The notes under the pieces were generated by a model that was not told where the DNA came from, ran no database searches, and worked only from the letters and a program-made list of their open reading frames with translations. The position numbers and the translations under genes were made by a program. From CAVVVS01 sp963751355 (lineage in GTDB: Bacteria > Bacteroidota > Ignavibacteria > Ignavibacteriales > Ignavibacteriaceae), in contig CAVVVS010000079.1 of NCBI GenBank assembly GCA_963751355.1, forward strand, positions 1 through 19,988: a stretch of 19,988 nucleotides of DNA, written 5' to 3'. Below, piece after piece: positions 1 through 7,763 of this stretch. How positions within the stretch are numbered: position 1 is the first letter of the stretch; each line of letters starts with the position of its first letter.

Positions 1-1584
1 TCCGATATGGCAATTCTCGGGCTTGGGGCAATCGATGTGCCGATTTATCCTTCTCTAACTGCCGATTCAATAGAGTTTATACTTAACAATTCAGAATCGA
101 AAGCTGTAATTGTATCGAATAATTTTCAATTGAATAAGGTTCTCAAGATAAAGAATAAATGTAAGCATTTAAATTTTATTGTAACACTGAACGTTCTTGA
201 ACGGGAAGAACATATTAAAAATTTATATAATTTTGATGCAGTCCGGGAACTGGGAAAAATATTCAAAAAGAAACATCCGGCTTATTTTAAAGAGAGCAGA
301 CATAAAGTAAAAGAGAACGATCTTTGTACAATTATTTACACTTCAGGTACCACAGGCGAACCTAAAGGTGTTATGCTCAGTCATAAAAATATAATTTCGA
401 ACGTTAACGCAGTCTTGGAAACTTATCCGCTAGATAAAGACGACATATTCCTATCATTTCTGCCGCTTTGTCATATATTTGAAAGAATGGGCGGTTACTA
501 CACTGCTTTTTCATCGGGCGGAACAATTTATTATGCCGAAAGCATAGAGGCTATAGCTAAAAATATGCTCGAAGTTAAGCCGACTATTATTACAACTGTA
601 CCGAGATTATTTGAACGGATTTATTCGAAGATTTTGCGGAATGTTGAAAGTCAATCATTTTCCAAACAAAAAATTTTTTACAACTCCGTTGAGATAGGTA
701 AAAAATACGCCGATGCTAAAAAATACGGTACACCTTCATTTGGTTTAACCATAAAATTTAAAATAGCGGAAAAACTTGTATTTAAAAAATTGCAAGAACG
801 GATGGGAGGCAAGTTAAGATTTTTTATTTCGGGCGGCGCTCCTCTTTCCCGCAGTATGGGCGAATTTTTTGAAGCAGTAGGAATAATAATTTTGGAAGGT
901 TACGGTTTAACCGAAGCCTCTCCCGTAATTACAGCCAATCGAGCTGATGATTATAAATTCGGCACTGTAGGTAAACCTCTGACAGGTGTTGAAGTAAAAT
1001 TGGCAAATGATGGTGAAATATTAGCTCGCGGTCCTAACATTATGCATGGTTACTTTAAAAATAAAAAAGAAACCGACGAAACATTAAAAGAAGGCTGGCT
1101 CCACACGGGTGACATTGGTGTTTTTGATTCCAAAGGATTTTTAATAATAACCGATCGGAAAAAACATCTGTTTAAAACTTCGGGTGGGAAATATATAGCT
1201 CCCACACATATAGAAACTATGTTTTTAACAAGTAAATTTATTGATCAATTTATTCTGATCGGTGATAAAAGGATGTTTTTGACCGCACTCATTGTACCAG
1301 ATTTTGAAGCAGCACAGGAGTACGCCGATTCGCATAAAATTAAATATACTAATACTCAAGAATTAGCAAAAAATGACGAAATATATAAACTGATTGAAAA
1401 AGAAATGTCGAAAGTTCAAAAGAAATTAGCTAATTTTGAAAAAGTTAGAAAATTTGTCCTACTCGATAAACCTTTCAGCCTTGAATCGGGTGAAATCACT
1501 CCAAGCATGAAAGTCAGGAGAAAATTTGTTGAGGAAAGATATGGTGAACTAATCGAAGAAATGTATCGAGGTGTGGGACGATAA
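1..1584 (+). CDS. Long-chain fatty acid--CoA ligase (AMP-forming), 5' end cut off by window edge
   Basis: Activates fatty acids to acyl-CoA through an acyl-adenylate, feeding lipid synthesis or beta-oxidation at the inner face of the membrane. Numbering from the first visible ATG (position 7), the adenylate-forming motifs are in order: P-loop YTSGTTGEPKGV at residues 111-122, GYGLTEAS at 298-305, GWLHTGDIG at 363-371, then DRKKHLFKTSGGKYIAP, and the C-terminal TPSMKVRRK with the likely catalytic lysine K502. The frame is open through bases 1-6 (Ser-Asp) before that ATG, and the SD-MAILGLGAIDVPIYPSL stretch is an internal part of this family. The ATG at 7 is therefore not the start, and roughly 70-80 residues are missing to the left. 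The long-chain branch is indicated by the SGGKYIAP block. The exact chain-length preference cannot be read from sequence. The gene converges on the phosphatase gene at 1814-2581. Confidence 0.93.
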   Translation, partial: SDMAILGLGAIDVPIYPSLTADSIEFILNNSESKAVIVSNNFQLNKVLKIKNKCKHLNFIVTLNVLEREEHIKNLYNFDAVRELGKIFKKKHPAYFKESRHKVKENDLCTIIYTSGTTGEPKGVMLSHKNIISNVNAVLETYPLDKDDIFLSFLPLCHIFERMGGYYTAFSSGGTIYYAESIEAIAKNMLEVKPTIITTVPRLFERIYSKILRNVESQSFSKQKIFYNSVEIGKKYADAKKYGTPSFGLTIKFKIAEKLVFKKLQERMGGKLRFFISGGAPLSRSMGEFFEAVGIIILEGYGLTEASPVITANRADDYKFGTVGKPLTGVEVKLANDGEILARGPNIMHGYFKNKKETDETLKEGWLHTGDIGVFDSKGFLIITDRKKHLFKTSGGKYIAPTHIETMFLTSKFIDQFILIGDKRMFLTALIVPDFEAAQEYADSHKIKYTNTQELAKNDEIYKLIEKEMSKVQKKLANFEKVRKFVLLDKPFSLESGEITPSMKVRRKFVEERYGELIEEMYRGVGR

Positions 1585-1813
1585 TGTGCATCATTCATTA
1601 AATGAACCCGCACAAAATGAACAATATTATTATTTCGTTAGCCCTACCCTATCCCGGTGCGAAAAAAGAATACTTTTGGGGAATTAAATTTTAATCAGTA
1701 ATTGAATTTATTCTATTATCGCAGCCCAAGACATTCTTCAAAACAAACCTTAGTAACTTTGCTGATTCTGCAACGGTTTAAGCCAGACAAAGTATTAATC
1801 TCTAAAAAGTTAT

Positions 1814-2581
1814 TCAATTGTTATTCAAAATTTCCAGCATCTTTTTATGAATCGATTTATTTGATGCAAGAACTTTTTTAGAGAAAATATCCATTTCATT
1901 TCCGTCAAAATCGGTAACCAAACCGCCTGCCTCTTCAACAATTAGTTTACCGGCACACATATCCCATGGATGTAAATGTACCTCCCAAAATCCGTCGAAA
2001 ACTCCTCTGGCAACATAACAAAAATCAATAGCAGCAGAACCTAGTCTTCGTACCGCCCTAGATTTCAACAAAAAAGCACCGAATTTTTCAATTGCGTTTT
2101 CCGGATTTTCCGAAATGTTGTACGGAAAACCTGTAACTAAAACGCTATGTGCCAGGTTATCATTCTGATTAACCTGAATTTTTTCGGAATTAGCATGCGC
2201 TCCACTTCCTAATTCGGCACTATAAATGATTTTCTGCATAACATCATATACAACCCCGGCGATGGTTTTACCGTGTTTCTGTAAACCTATGGAAACTGAA
2301 AAAATGGGCAATCCATGCGCAAAATTTGTCGTCCCGTCCAAGGGATCCACCACCCAGAGGAAATCCGAGCTATCATTTAATTTTCCCCCTTCTTCGGCTA
2401 AGATTCCATGACCGGGATATTTTGTCTTAATAAAATCAGTTATAAACTTCTCGGAGGCTTTGTCTATTTCGGTTACCAGATTTGATTCATTTGATTTATA
2501 TTCAATTTTGAAATCAGACCCAAATCCTTCATTTATAATATTGCCTGCGCCTTTGGCTATTTCTATTAAATCTTCAATCAT
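1814..2581 (-). CDS. Inositol monophosphatase family protein (SuhB-like)
   Basis: A 255-residue Mg2+-dependent phosphatase of the inositol monophosphatase/SuhB family, probably cytoplasmic. All metal-site motifs are present: D40, the E63-E64 pair, D79-P-L-D82-GTTNF, and W206-D207 followed by the conserved EEAGG segment. The length is normal for the family. Substrates in bacteria vary (myo-inositol-1-phosphate, other sugar phosphates, sometimes PAP-like nucleotides), so the physiological one cannot be assigned. In E. coli SuhB also acts in rRNA transcription antitermination, but nothing here tests that role. The gene is divergent from lon, with 186 nt between the two starts, and convergent with the acyl-CoA synthetase gene. 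The ATG start has no clear Shine-Dalgarno sequence (upstream bases read GGGATTAAAAA). Confidence 0.92.
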   Translation of the reverse strand: MIEDLIEIAKGAGNIINEGFGSDFKIEYKSNESNLVTEIDKASEKFITDFIKTKYPGHGILAEEGGKLNDSSDFLWVVDPLDGTTNFAHGLPIFSVSIGLQKHGKTIAGVVYDVMQKIIYSAELGSGAHANSEKIQVNQNDNLAHSVLVTGFPYNISENPENAIEKFGAFLLKSRAVRRLGSAAIDFCYVARGVFDGFWEVHLHPWDMCAGKLIVEEAGGLVTDFDGNEMDIFSKKVLASNKSIHKKMLEILNNN

Positions 2582-2696
2582 TTTTTAATCCCGTAGTGAT
2601 CTAAATTATTATTCAACAATGATAACTTTAGTTTATTCAACTATTAAAAATAGCTGTTTTAATCTACAGCATCAAATTTCTTACCCTTTATGTTCC

Positions 2697-2725
2697 TTGA
2701 AAGCAGGAGCTTATTTTGGTATATT
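2697..2725 (+). promoter_or_regulatory. Probable sigma70-type promoter of lon
   Basis: TTGAAA at 2697-2702, a 17-nt spacer and TATATT at 2720-2725, which also has an extended -10 TGG just before it (2717-2719). This predicts a start near 2732 and a leader of about 36 nt before the lon TTG codon. No CIRCE-type heat-shock operator is visible. The same -35, spacer and -10 occur before cmk (7727-7755). Confidence 0.6.
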
Positions 2726-2755
2726 TCACAAATAAAATAAGATATGCAATAACTT

Positions 2756-2770
2756 AAGGAGTAAAATTTG
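2756..2770 (+). promoter_or_regulatory. Ribosome binding site fixing the TTG start of lon
   Basis: AAGGAG at 2756-2761 followed by six bases and then TTG at 2768. There is no ATG at a suitable distance. The residues that follow lead directly into the Lon N-terminal domain, so TTG is the best start. Confidence 0.8.
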
Positions 2771-5221
2771 GAGCAGCTAGGTGAAATAGAAGTTAAACAC
2801 AGCGATGATAATTCTATTGTAGATAATTTGCCGGGAATTCTTCCCATTCTTCCTTTAAGAGATGTGGTCATTTTTCCATACATGATTTTCCCGGTTCTTG
2901 TAGGACGAGAACAATCGATCAGGGCAGCAAACTACGCTCTTGAGAATACAAAATATATTTTTCTTGCAACTCAAAAAAAATCAAGTGTTGAAGATCCCCA
3001 TCCAGAAGATATTTATAAAGAAGGAACTATTGCAAAAATAGTTCAGATACTAAAACTCCCCAACGGGTTGATGAAAATTTTAGTTGATGGTCTACTTCAG
3101 GGCAGAATTGAAAAGTTTACGGAAAAATCCGAATTCTTCGAGGGAAAAATAGAAGTTATTATACCAGCCATTGAAAATGATCATGAGATGAATGCGCTAA
3201 TCCGGCAAATGTCCCAATTATTTAAAGATTATGTAAAGATTAGCCGGAATATCCCGAATGAGACTCTTTCCGCGTTTGATAATATTGATGAACCGGACAG
3301 AAAGCTCTATTATGTTGCGGCAAACATCAACCAATCGATTGAAGTAAAACAGGAAATTTTACAAAAATTTTTACTTAAAGAACAATATTATGAAGTTATA
3401 AAAATTCTGAATTCCGAAATCGATATACTTAAAATTGAAAAAGAAATTGATAATAAGGTTCAGGAAAATATTTCCAAAACCCAGCGAAAATTTATAATCC
3501 AGGAACAAATTAAAATTCTGCAGGATGAACTAGGCGAAGAAGATGATGCTTCTCCGGAATTTTCAAAAATCAGGGAACAGATTAAAAAAGCGAAAATGCC
3601 CAAATATGCGGAAGAAAAAACATTTGAAGAATTGAGCAAATTGAAAAAAACCCCGCAAATGTCACCCGAATCGACGGTAATTAGAAACTATCTCGATTGG
3701 TTGATTGAGGTGCCGTGGTCGAAAAGGACAAAGGATAAACTGGACATAGACCATGTAAAGAAAATTTTAGATGAAGATCATTTCGGACTGGAAAAACCTA
3801 AGGAAAGAATCATTGAGCATATTGCAGTTTTGAATTTAGTAAATCAAATGAAAGGGCAGATACTTTGTTTTGTTGGACCTCCCGGAGTCGGAAAAACTTC
3901 GCTTGGAAAATCAATCGCCCGGGCACTTGGCAGAAATTTTGTTAGGATAAGTCTTGGCGGTATTAGAGATGAAGCTGAAATCCGCGGACATCGAAGAACT
4001 TACATTGGCTCGATGCCGGGGAAAATTATACAATCCATGAAAAAAGCAGGGTCAATAAATCCGGTCATGCTCCTAGATGAAATTGATAAAATGAGCATGG
4101 ATTTTAGAGGAGACCCTTCATCTGCAATGCTTGAAGTTCTTGACCCTGAACAAAACCATACTTTTAGTGATCATTACCTGGAAGTAGATTATGACCTTTC
4201 GCAGGTGATGTTTATTACTACGGCAAACATTCGATATAATATACCTCTTCCCCTTCAGGATAGGATGGAAATTATAGAACTGCCGGGTTATCTTGAATAT
4301 GACAAAATTGAAATTGCCAAACGACATATAATCCCGAAGCAATTACAGGCACACGGACTCGGAGATAAAAATGTAACCATCCAGGATCTTGCCATAAAGA
4401 AAATAGTTACAGAATATACCAGAGAAGCGGGAGTAAGAAACCTCGAACGCGAACTTGCGTCGGTTTGCCGAAAAATTGCACGTGATATTGTTCTTAAAGA
4501 AACTGGCAACGGTAAGAGAGATAAAAAGGATGTGAGCTTTAAAGTTGATGAAGCGAAAATAGAGGAGTACCTGAAAATACCCCGCTTCCGGAAACATAAA
4601 CACAGTAAAGAAAATCAAATCGGAACTGTAACAGGATTAGCATGGACAAGCGTGGGCGGCGAAATATTAAGTGTCGATGCCACGGTGATGAACGGTTCTG
4701 AAAGATTAATTTTAACCGGGCAATTGGGTGATGTGATGAAGGAGTCTGCACAAGCTTCACTTAGTTACATCAGATCTAATGCGAAAAAATTGGGCCTGGA
4801 TCCTAATTTTTATAAAGGTAAAGAAATTCATATTCATCTGCCGGAAGGGGCTATTCCAAAAGACGGACCTTCTGCGGGTATTACAATGACTATGGCTTTA
4901 CTCTCGGCTATAAGCGGCAAGCCTGCTTCAAATAAAGTGGCAATGACAGGTGAAATCACACTGCGTGGATACGTGCTGCCAATCGGCGGTTTAAATGAAA
5001 AATTGCTGGCTGCAAAACGAAATGATATCCACACTATACTAATTCCCAAAGATAATGAGATTGACCTGCAGGAAATTCAGATCCCGGTTAAAAAAGGATT
5101 GAAAATCATTCCTATCGAAAAAATCGAAGATGCAATAGCTCATGTATTTCCGAATCTTGCTTCTGCCAAAAAATCGACAGTAAAGAAAAGTGCGACTAAA
5201 TCTAAAAGGAAGGTAAAATAA
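2768..5221 (+). CDS. lon: ATP-dependent endopeptidase Lon
   Basis: Cytoplasmic AAA+ serine protease that unfolds and degrades misfolded and regulatory proteins. It has 817 residues, a normal length. The N-terminal substrate-binding LON domain starts near residue 25 (GILPILPLRDVVIFPYMIFP). A coiled-coil linker follows (about 215-300). The AAA+ domain carries Walker A GPPGVGKTS at 370-378 and Walker B VMLLDEID at 433-440. The C-terminal protease domain holds the catalytic dyad: S702 in PKDGPSAG and K745 in GGLNEK, 43 residues apart as in E. coli Lon. The tail is very lysine-rich (KKSTVKKSATKSKRKVK), which could help DNA or polyphosphate binding, although that is only inference. It starts with TTG behind AAGGAG and is the first gene of a lon-msrC-dnaX group; the next start lies one base after its stop. 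Confidence 0.98.
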   Translation: MEQLGEIEVKHSDDNSIVDNLPGILPILPLRDVVIFPYMIFPVLVGREQSIRAANYALENTKYIFLATQKKSSVEDPHPEDIYKEGTIAKIVQILKLPNGLMKILVDGLLQGRIEKFTEKSEFFEGKIEVIIPAIENDHEMNALIRQMSQLFKDYVKISRNIPNETLSAFDNIDEPDRKLYYVAANINQSIEVKQEILQKFLLKEQYYEVIKILNSEIDILKIEKEIDNKVQENISKTQRKFIIQEQIKILQDELGEEDDASPEFSKIREQIKKAKMPKYAEEKTFEELSKLKKTPQMSPESTVIRNYLDWLIEVPWSKRTKDKLDIDHVKKILDEDHFGLEKPKERIIEHIAVLNLVNQMKGQILCFVGPPGVGKTSLGKSIARALGRNFVRISLGGIRDEAEIRGHRRTYIGSMPGKIIQSMKKAGSINPVMLLDEIDKMSMDFRGDPSSAMLEVLDPEQNHTFSDHYLEVDYDLSQVMFITTANIRYNIPLPLQDRMEIIELPGYLEYDKIEIAKRHIIPKQLQAHGLGDKNVTIQDLAIKKIVTEYTREAGVRNLERELASVCRKIARDIVLKETGNGKRDKKDVSFKVDEAKIEEYLKIPRFRKHKHSKENQIGTVTGLAWTSVGGEILSVDATVMNGSERLILTGQLGDVMKESAQASLSYIRSNAKKLGLDPNFYKGKEIHIHLPEGAIPKDGPSAGITMTMALLSAISGKPASNKVAMTGEITLRGYVLPIGGLNEKLLAAKRNDIHTILIPKDNEIDLQEIQIPVKKGLKIIPIEKIEDAIAHVFPNLASAKKSTVKKSATKSKRKVK

Positions 5222-5225
5222 GTTG
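5207..5225 (+). promoter_or_regulatory. Ribosome binding site inside lon fixing the TTG start of msrC
   Basis: AAGGAAGG at 5207-5214 lies inside the last codons of lon, about 9 nt before TTG at 5223. The single base between the lon stop and this start implies translational coupling. Confidence 0.65.
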
Positions 5226-5711
5226 GCTGAGTCAATATTAATTGACAAAGATTTATCTTTGGAGGACCAATATAAATTGTTTATTAAGCAGGTTAAATCA
5301 CTTCTTGATAAGAATGATAACTTGTTGTCGAATTTATCAAATTTTACGGCGGCACTAAAACAAACATTCGATAAAATTAGCTGGGTCGGATTTTATCTTT
5401 TTGACGGACAAAAACTGTATCTCGGTCCGTTCCAAGGAAAAATAGCGTGTACCGCAATTGGCCTCGGTAAAGGTGTCTGCGGAACAGCAGCTCAAAACCA
5501 AGAGGTTTTAATTGTTCCGGATGTAAATAAATTTTCGGGACATATTGCTTGTGATTCCGATTCAGAATCGGAAATTGTGGTGCCGCTTATTAAAGATGAT
5601 AAGCTGTTCGGTGTTCTCGATATCGATAGCCCGGGTTTATCATCTTTTGATGAAACAGATAAAACATATTTGAAAGAAATAGCAAATTTTTTAGTACAAG
5701 AAATAATCTAA
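5223..5711 (+). CDS. msrC: Free methionine-(R)-sulfoxide reductase (GAF domain, YebR/MsrC type)
   Basis: Reduces free methionine-R-sulfoxide in the cytoplasm, repairing oxidised methionine with electrons from a thioredoxin-like donor. It is a single GAF domain of 162 residues, normal for the family. The family blocks WVGFYL (54-59), LGPFQGKIACTAI (67-79) and the segment from HIACDS (107-112) are present. The three family cysteines are C76, C86 and C110, spaced 10 and 24 apart exactly as C84, C94 and C118 of the E. coli enzyme, so the redox-active set is complete. TTG start; one base from lon, and 16 nt before the dnaX ATG, so almost certainly one transcript. Its place beside lon fits a damage-repair role, but that link is inference. 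Confidence 0.93.
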   Translation: MAESILIDKDLSLEDQYKLFIKQVKSLLDKNDNLLSNLSNFTAALKQTFDKISWVGFYLFDGQKLYLGPFQGKIACTAIGLGKGVCGTAAQNQEVLIVPDVNKFSGHIACDSDSESEIVVPLIKDDKLFGVLDIDSPGLSSFDETDKTYLKEIANFLVQEII

Positions 5712-5727
5712 AAACTAAAGGGATTTG

Positions 5728-7011
5728 ATGTCTTACATTGTAACCGCAAGGAAATGGCGTCCGCAAAAATTCAGTGAAGTAGTGGGACAAGAGCACATTA
5801 CGGTAACTCTTAAAAACGCAATAGAAAACAACCGAATTGCACACGCATATTTATTTACCGGTCCAAGGGGTGTCGGTAAAACCACTACTGCAAGAATATT
5901 GGCAAAAACATTAAATTGCTTAAATCCCGTAGATTACGAGCCATGTAACGAATGTGAAATGTGTAAGTCAATCCAGTTTAATCAATCACTAGATATAATT
6001 GAAATTGACGGCGCTTCGAACCGCGGAATTGATGAAATAAGAACCTTACGCGAATCGGTCAAATATGCACCGACTAAGGGAAAATTCAAAATTTATATAA
6101 TCGATGAAGTTCATATGTTAACCAGGGAATCATTTAATGCATTCTTAAAAACACTGGAAGAACCTCCCGCACACACAATATTTATTTTTGCTACCACAGA
6201 TGTCCATAAAGTTCCGCTTACCATAATATCAAGATGTCAAAGATTTGATTTTAGAAGAATCCAGCTAGATACTATTAAGAACCTGCTCTCGAAAATTGCC
6301 GAAGAAGAAAAGGTTGAAATCGACGATAGGACTCTCACCATTATCGCTAAAAAATCGGACGGGGCACTTCGGGATGCTGAGAGTTTCTTCGATCAGATCG
6401 TTTCTTTCTGCGGCAACAAAATTGATTCTGAAACTGTGTCAACGATGTTAAACTTAATTGATGATGAAATTTATTTTTCAATTTCCGATGCCGTACTTGA
6501 AAAGAACTTCAAATATGTTTTTGAAGCAACCGGCAAGATTTATGAAAACGGATGGAATTTTATAGATTTTATGGAAGGACTCATTGAGCATTTTAGAAAT
6601 ATTATGACGGTAATTTTAACCGGAAAAACCAACCTGGTTGAAACCGCTGATGTTTATAAACAAAAGTATGCTGCTTACGTGGACAAATTTTCAGAAGGTG
6701 ATATTCTAAGACTTCTTAATTTTTTAAATAAAACTCAGCAGGAATTAAGATATACTCAAAATCAAAAATTAAAACTGGAAATTTCACTCAGCCATTTGAT
6801 AGGCCTTGAAAAATCTAATACTATATCAAATCTGTTAAACCTTGTTGAAAATAATAGCCCTGAAAATCTTGACAATAAAAGCTCTAATTCGTCTTCCTAT
6901 TCTACAATTTCAGGTACTTCTAAAAATATTAAGGAAGAATCAAATAAAACTTACCTGTTAAGCAAACCATATCCGGCAAAGACCATCGAAAGGAAAATAA
7001 GCTGGATGTGA
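5728..7011 (+). CDS. dnaX: DNA polymerase III subunit gamma/tau, N-terminal ATPase part (frame broken near its end)
   Basis: Clamp-loader ATPase subunit that loads the sliding clamp and organises the replisome. From the ATG at 5728 (AAAGGG at 5717-5722 as ribosome binding site; a TTG just before it at 5725 is less likely), it carries Walker A GPRGVGKTTT starting at residue 45, the zinc-site cysteines C64, C73, C76 and C79, Walker B IIDEVHML at 124-131, a sensor-1 block, the SRCQRFDF arginine-finger region, and the collar domain to about residue 370. A polar linker follows, then an abrupt TGA at 7009-7011. The family's C-terminal domain is encoded next to it in the -1 frame (7008-7418). Adding one base would give one protein of about 563 residues. 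The last 20 residues in this frame may therefore not be native. Functionally it is complete as a gamma-like short form. Confidence 0.95.
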   Translation: MSYIVTARKWRPQKFSEVVGQEHITVTLKNAIENNRIAHAYLFTGPRGVGKTTTARILAKTLNCLNPVDYEPCNECEMCKSIQFNQSLDIIEIDGASNRGIDEIRTLRESVKYAPTKGKFKIYIIDEVHMLTRESFNAFLKTLEEPPAHTIFIFATTDVHKVPLTIISRCQRFDFRRIQLDTIKNLLSKIAEEEKVEIDDRTLTIIAKKSDGALRDAESFFDQIVSFCGNKIDSETVSTMLNLIDDEIYFSISDAVLEKNFKYVFEATGKIYENGWNFIDFMEGLIEHFRNIMTVILTGKTNLVETADVYKQKYAAYVDKFSEGDILRLLNFLNKTQQELRYTQNQKLKLEISLSHLIGLEKSNTISNLLNLVENNSPENLDNKSSNSSSYSTISGTSKNIKEESNKTYLLSKPYPAKTIERKISWM

Positions 7012-7418
7012 CTTCGAAGTTAGCGGGCGAAGAATTAAATTTTAATTCGATTATAAAAAAATGGGAAATTTTTATTGATTCAGTCCGTGCAGAAAAAGGA
7101 TTGATTCTGGGACCGATGATGAAAAACATTAAACCTGTAGGGCTGGAAGGCAATAAGCTTATGGTCGATTGCAGTGACGATCATAGCAAAAATGTGATTC
7201 TTGACCAAAAAGAATATTTAGATAACAAAACAGACAAATTTTTCGGGAAAAGATTATCCATTTTATTTAATAAAGGGAATCTGCACAATTCACAGGTAAG
7301 CGTGAATATACCCCAAAAAAGTGATTCCCAAAAGACGCAAAAAAAATCCGGTAAAGATGAAGACGATCCCTTTGTTAAAGCAATCATTAATGAACTGGGC
7401 GGTAAGGAACTTCTGTAA
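7008..7418 (+). CDS. dnaX: C-terminal domain of DnaX in the -1 frame (split gene, frameshift product or sequence error)
   Basis: The 136 residues from GTG at 7008 begin with a short linker, then FNSIIKKWEIFIDSVRAEKG and KPVGLEGNKLMVDCSDDHSK. I read this as the C-terminal tau-like region of DnaX; this kind of KW...L..P..LEG...V block is usual at the end of long DnaX proteins. A lysine-rich stretch and a short conserved-looking tail (DPFVKAIINELGG) follow. The frame is open upstream only back to 6948, because TAA occurs at 6945-6947, so the shift point lies between about 6945 and 7009. The GTG overlaps the upstream TGA (ATGTGA at 7006-7011), which would allow coupled reinitiation, but the nearest AGGA (6991-6994) is 13 nt away. 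I consider a lost base or a frameshift more likely than a separate gene. Confidence 0.75.
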   Translation: MTSKLAGEELNFNSIIKKWEIFIDSVRAEKGLILGPMMKNIKPVGLEGNKLMVDCSDDHSKNVILDQKEYLDNKTDKFFGKRLSILFNKGNLHNSQVSVNIPQKSDSQKTQKKSGKDEDDPFVKAIINELGGKELL

Positions 7419-7763
7419 TTTTTTAATTTCGGAAATTCATACGAGAAACACGAACCTATAAATACCTAAATTACTGAAAAAGCGCGCCTGATTATGATCC
7501 CGTATGACTTAGATTTCACCTCTCCGAAAGTTGGAAGAACTCTTTAGAATAATTCCCCTAGCAATGTCCCGGTTTATCAGTAAAACATCATAAAATGGTT
7601 AAAATATATGATACTTCATGAATAGTTACTAAGAGACATGATAGACTTCGGAAAGATGAAAGAAATAATTTTCATGATTTTGCTTAACTCCAATAAATAA
7701 ATTGAATTAGACCGGTATAGAAAGTTTTGAAATTTTGAATAATATTAATTATATTAACTAACT
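7419..7763. other. Gene-free stretch between dnaX and cmk
   Basis: 345 nt with stops in all frames and no convincing coding sequence. Only weak A/T hairpins are visible (for example ATGAAA/TTTCAT around 7657-7676). The only credible element is the cmk promoter at its right end. I see no tRNA, no repeat and no strong terminator for the dnaX transcript. Confidence 0.5.
7727..7755 (+). promoter_or_regulatory. Probable sigma70-type promoter of cmk, possibly giving a leaderless mRNA
   Basis: TTGAAA at 7727-7732, a 17-nt spacer and TATATT at 7750-7755. The expected transcription start, 6-9 nt after the -10 box, falls at about 7761-7764, and the cmk ATG is 7764. No Shine-Dalgarno sequence precedes that ATG. 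The region is AT-rich, so chance matches are possible, but the hexamers and spacing equal those before lon. Confidence 0.5.

Noticed and set aside
1416..1613. Minus-strand open frame inside the 3' end of the acyl-CoA synthetase gene
   Set aside because: It is antisense to a well-supported gene, has no recognisable domain and no ribosome binding site, and is best explained as a shadow frame.
2582..2767. Heat-shock (CIRCE-type) operator before lon
   Set aside because: I looked for the TTAGCACTC/GAGTGCTAA arms in the gap and did not find them.
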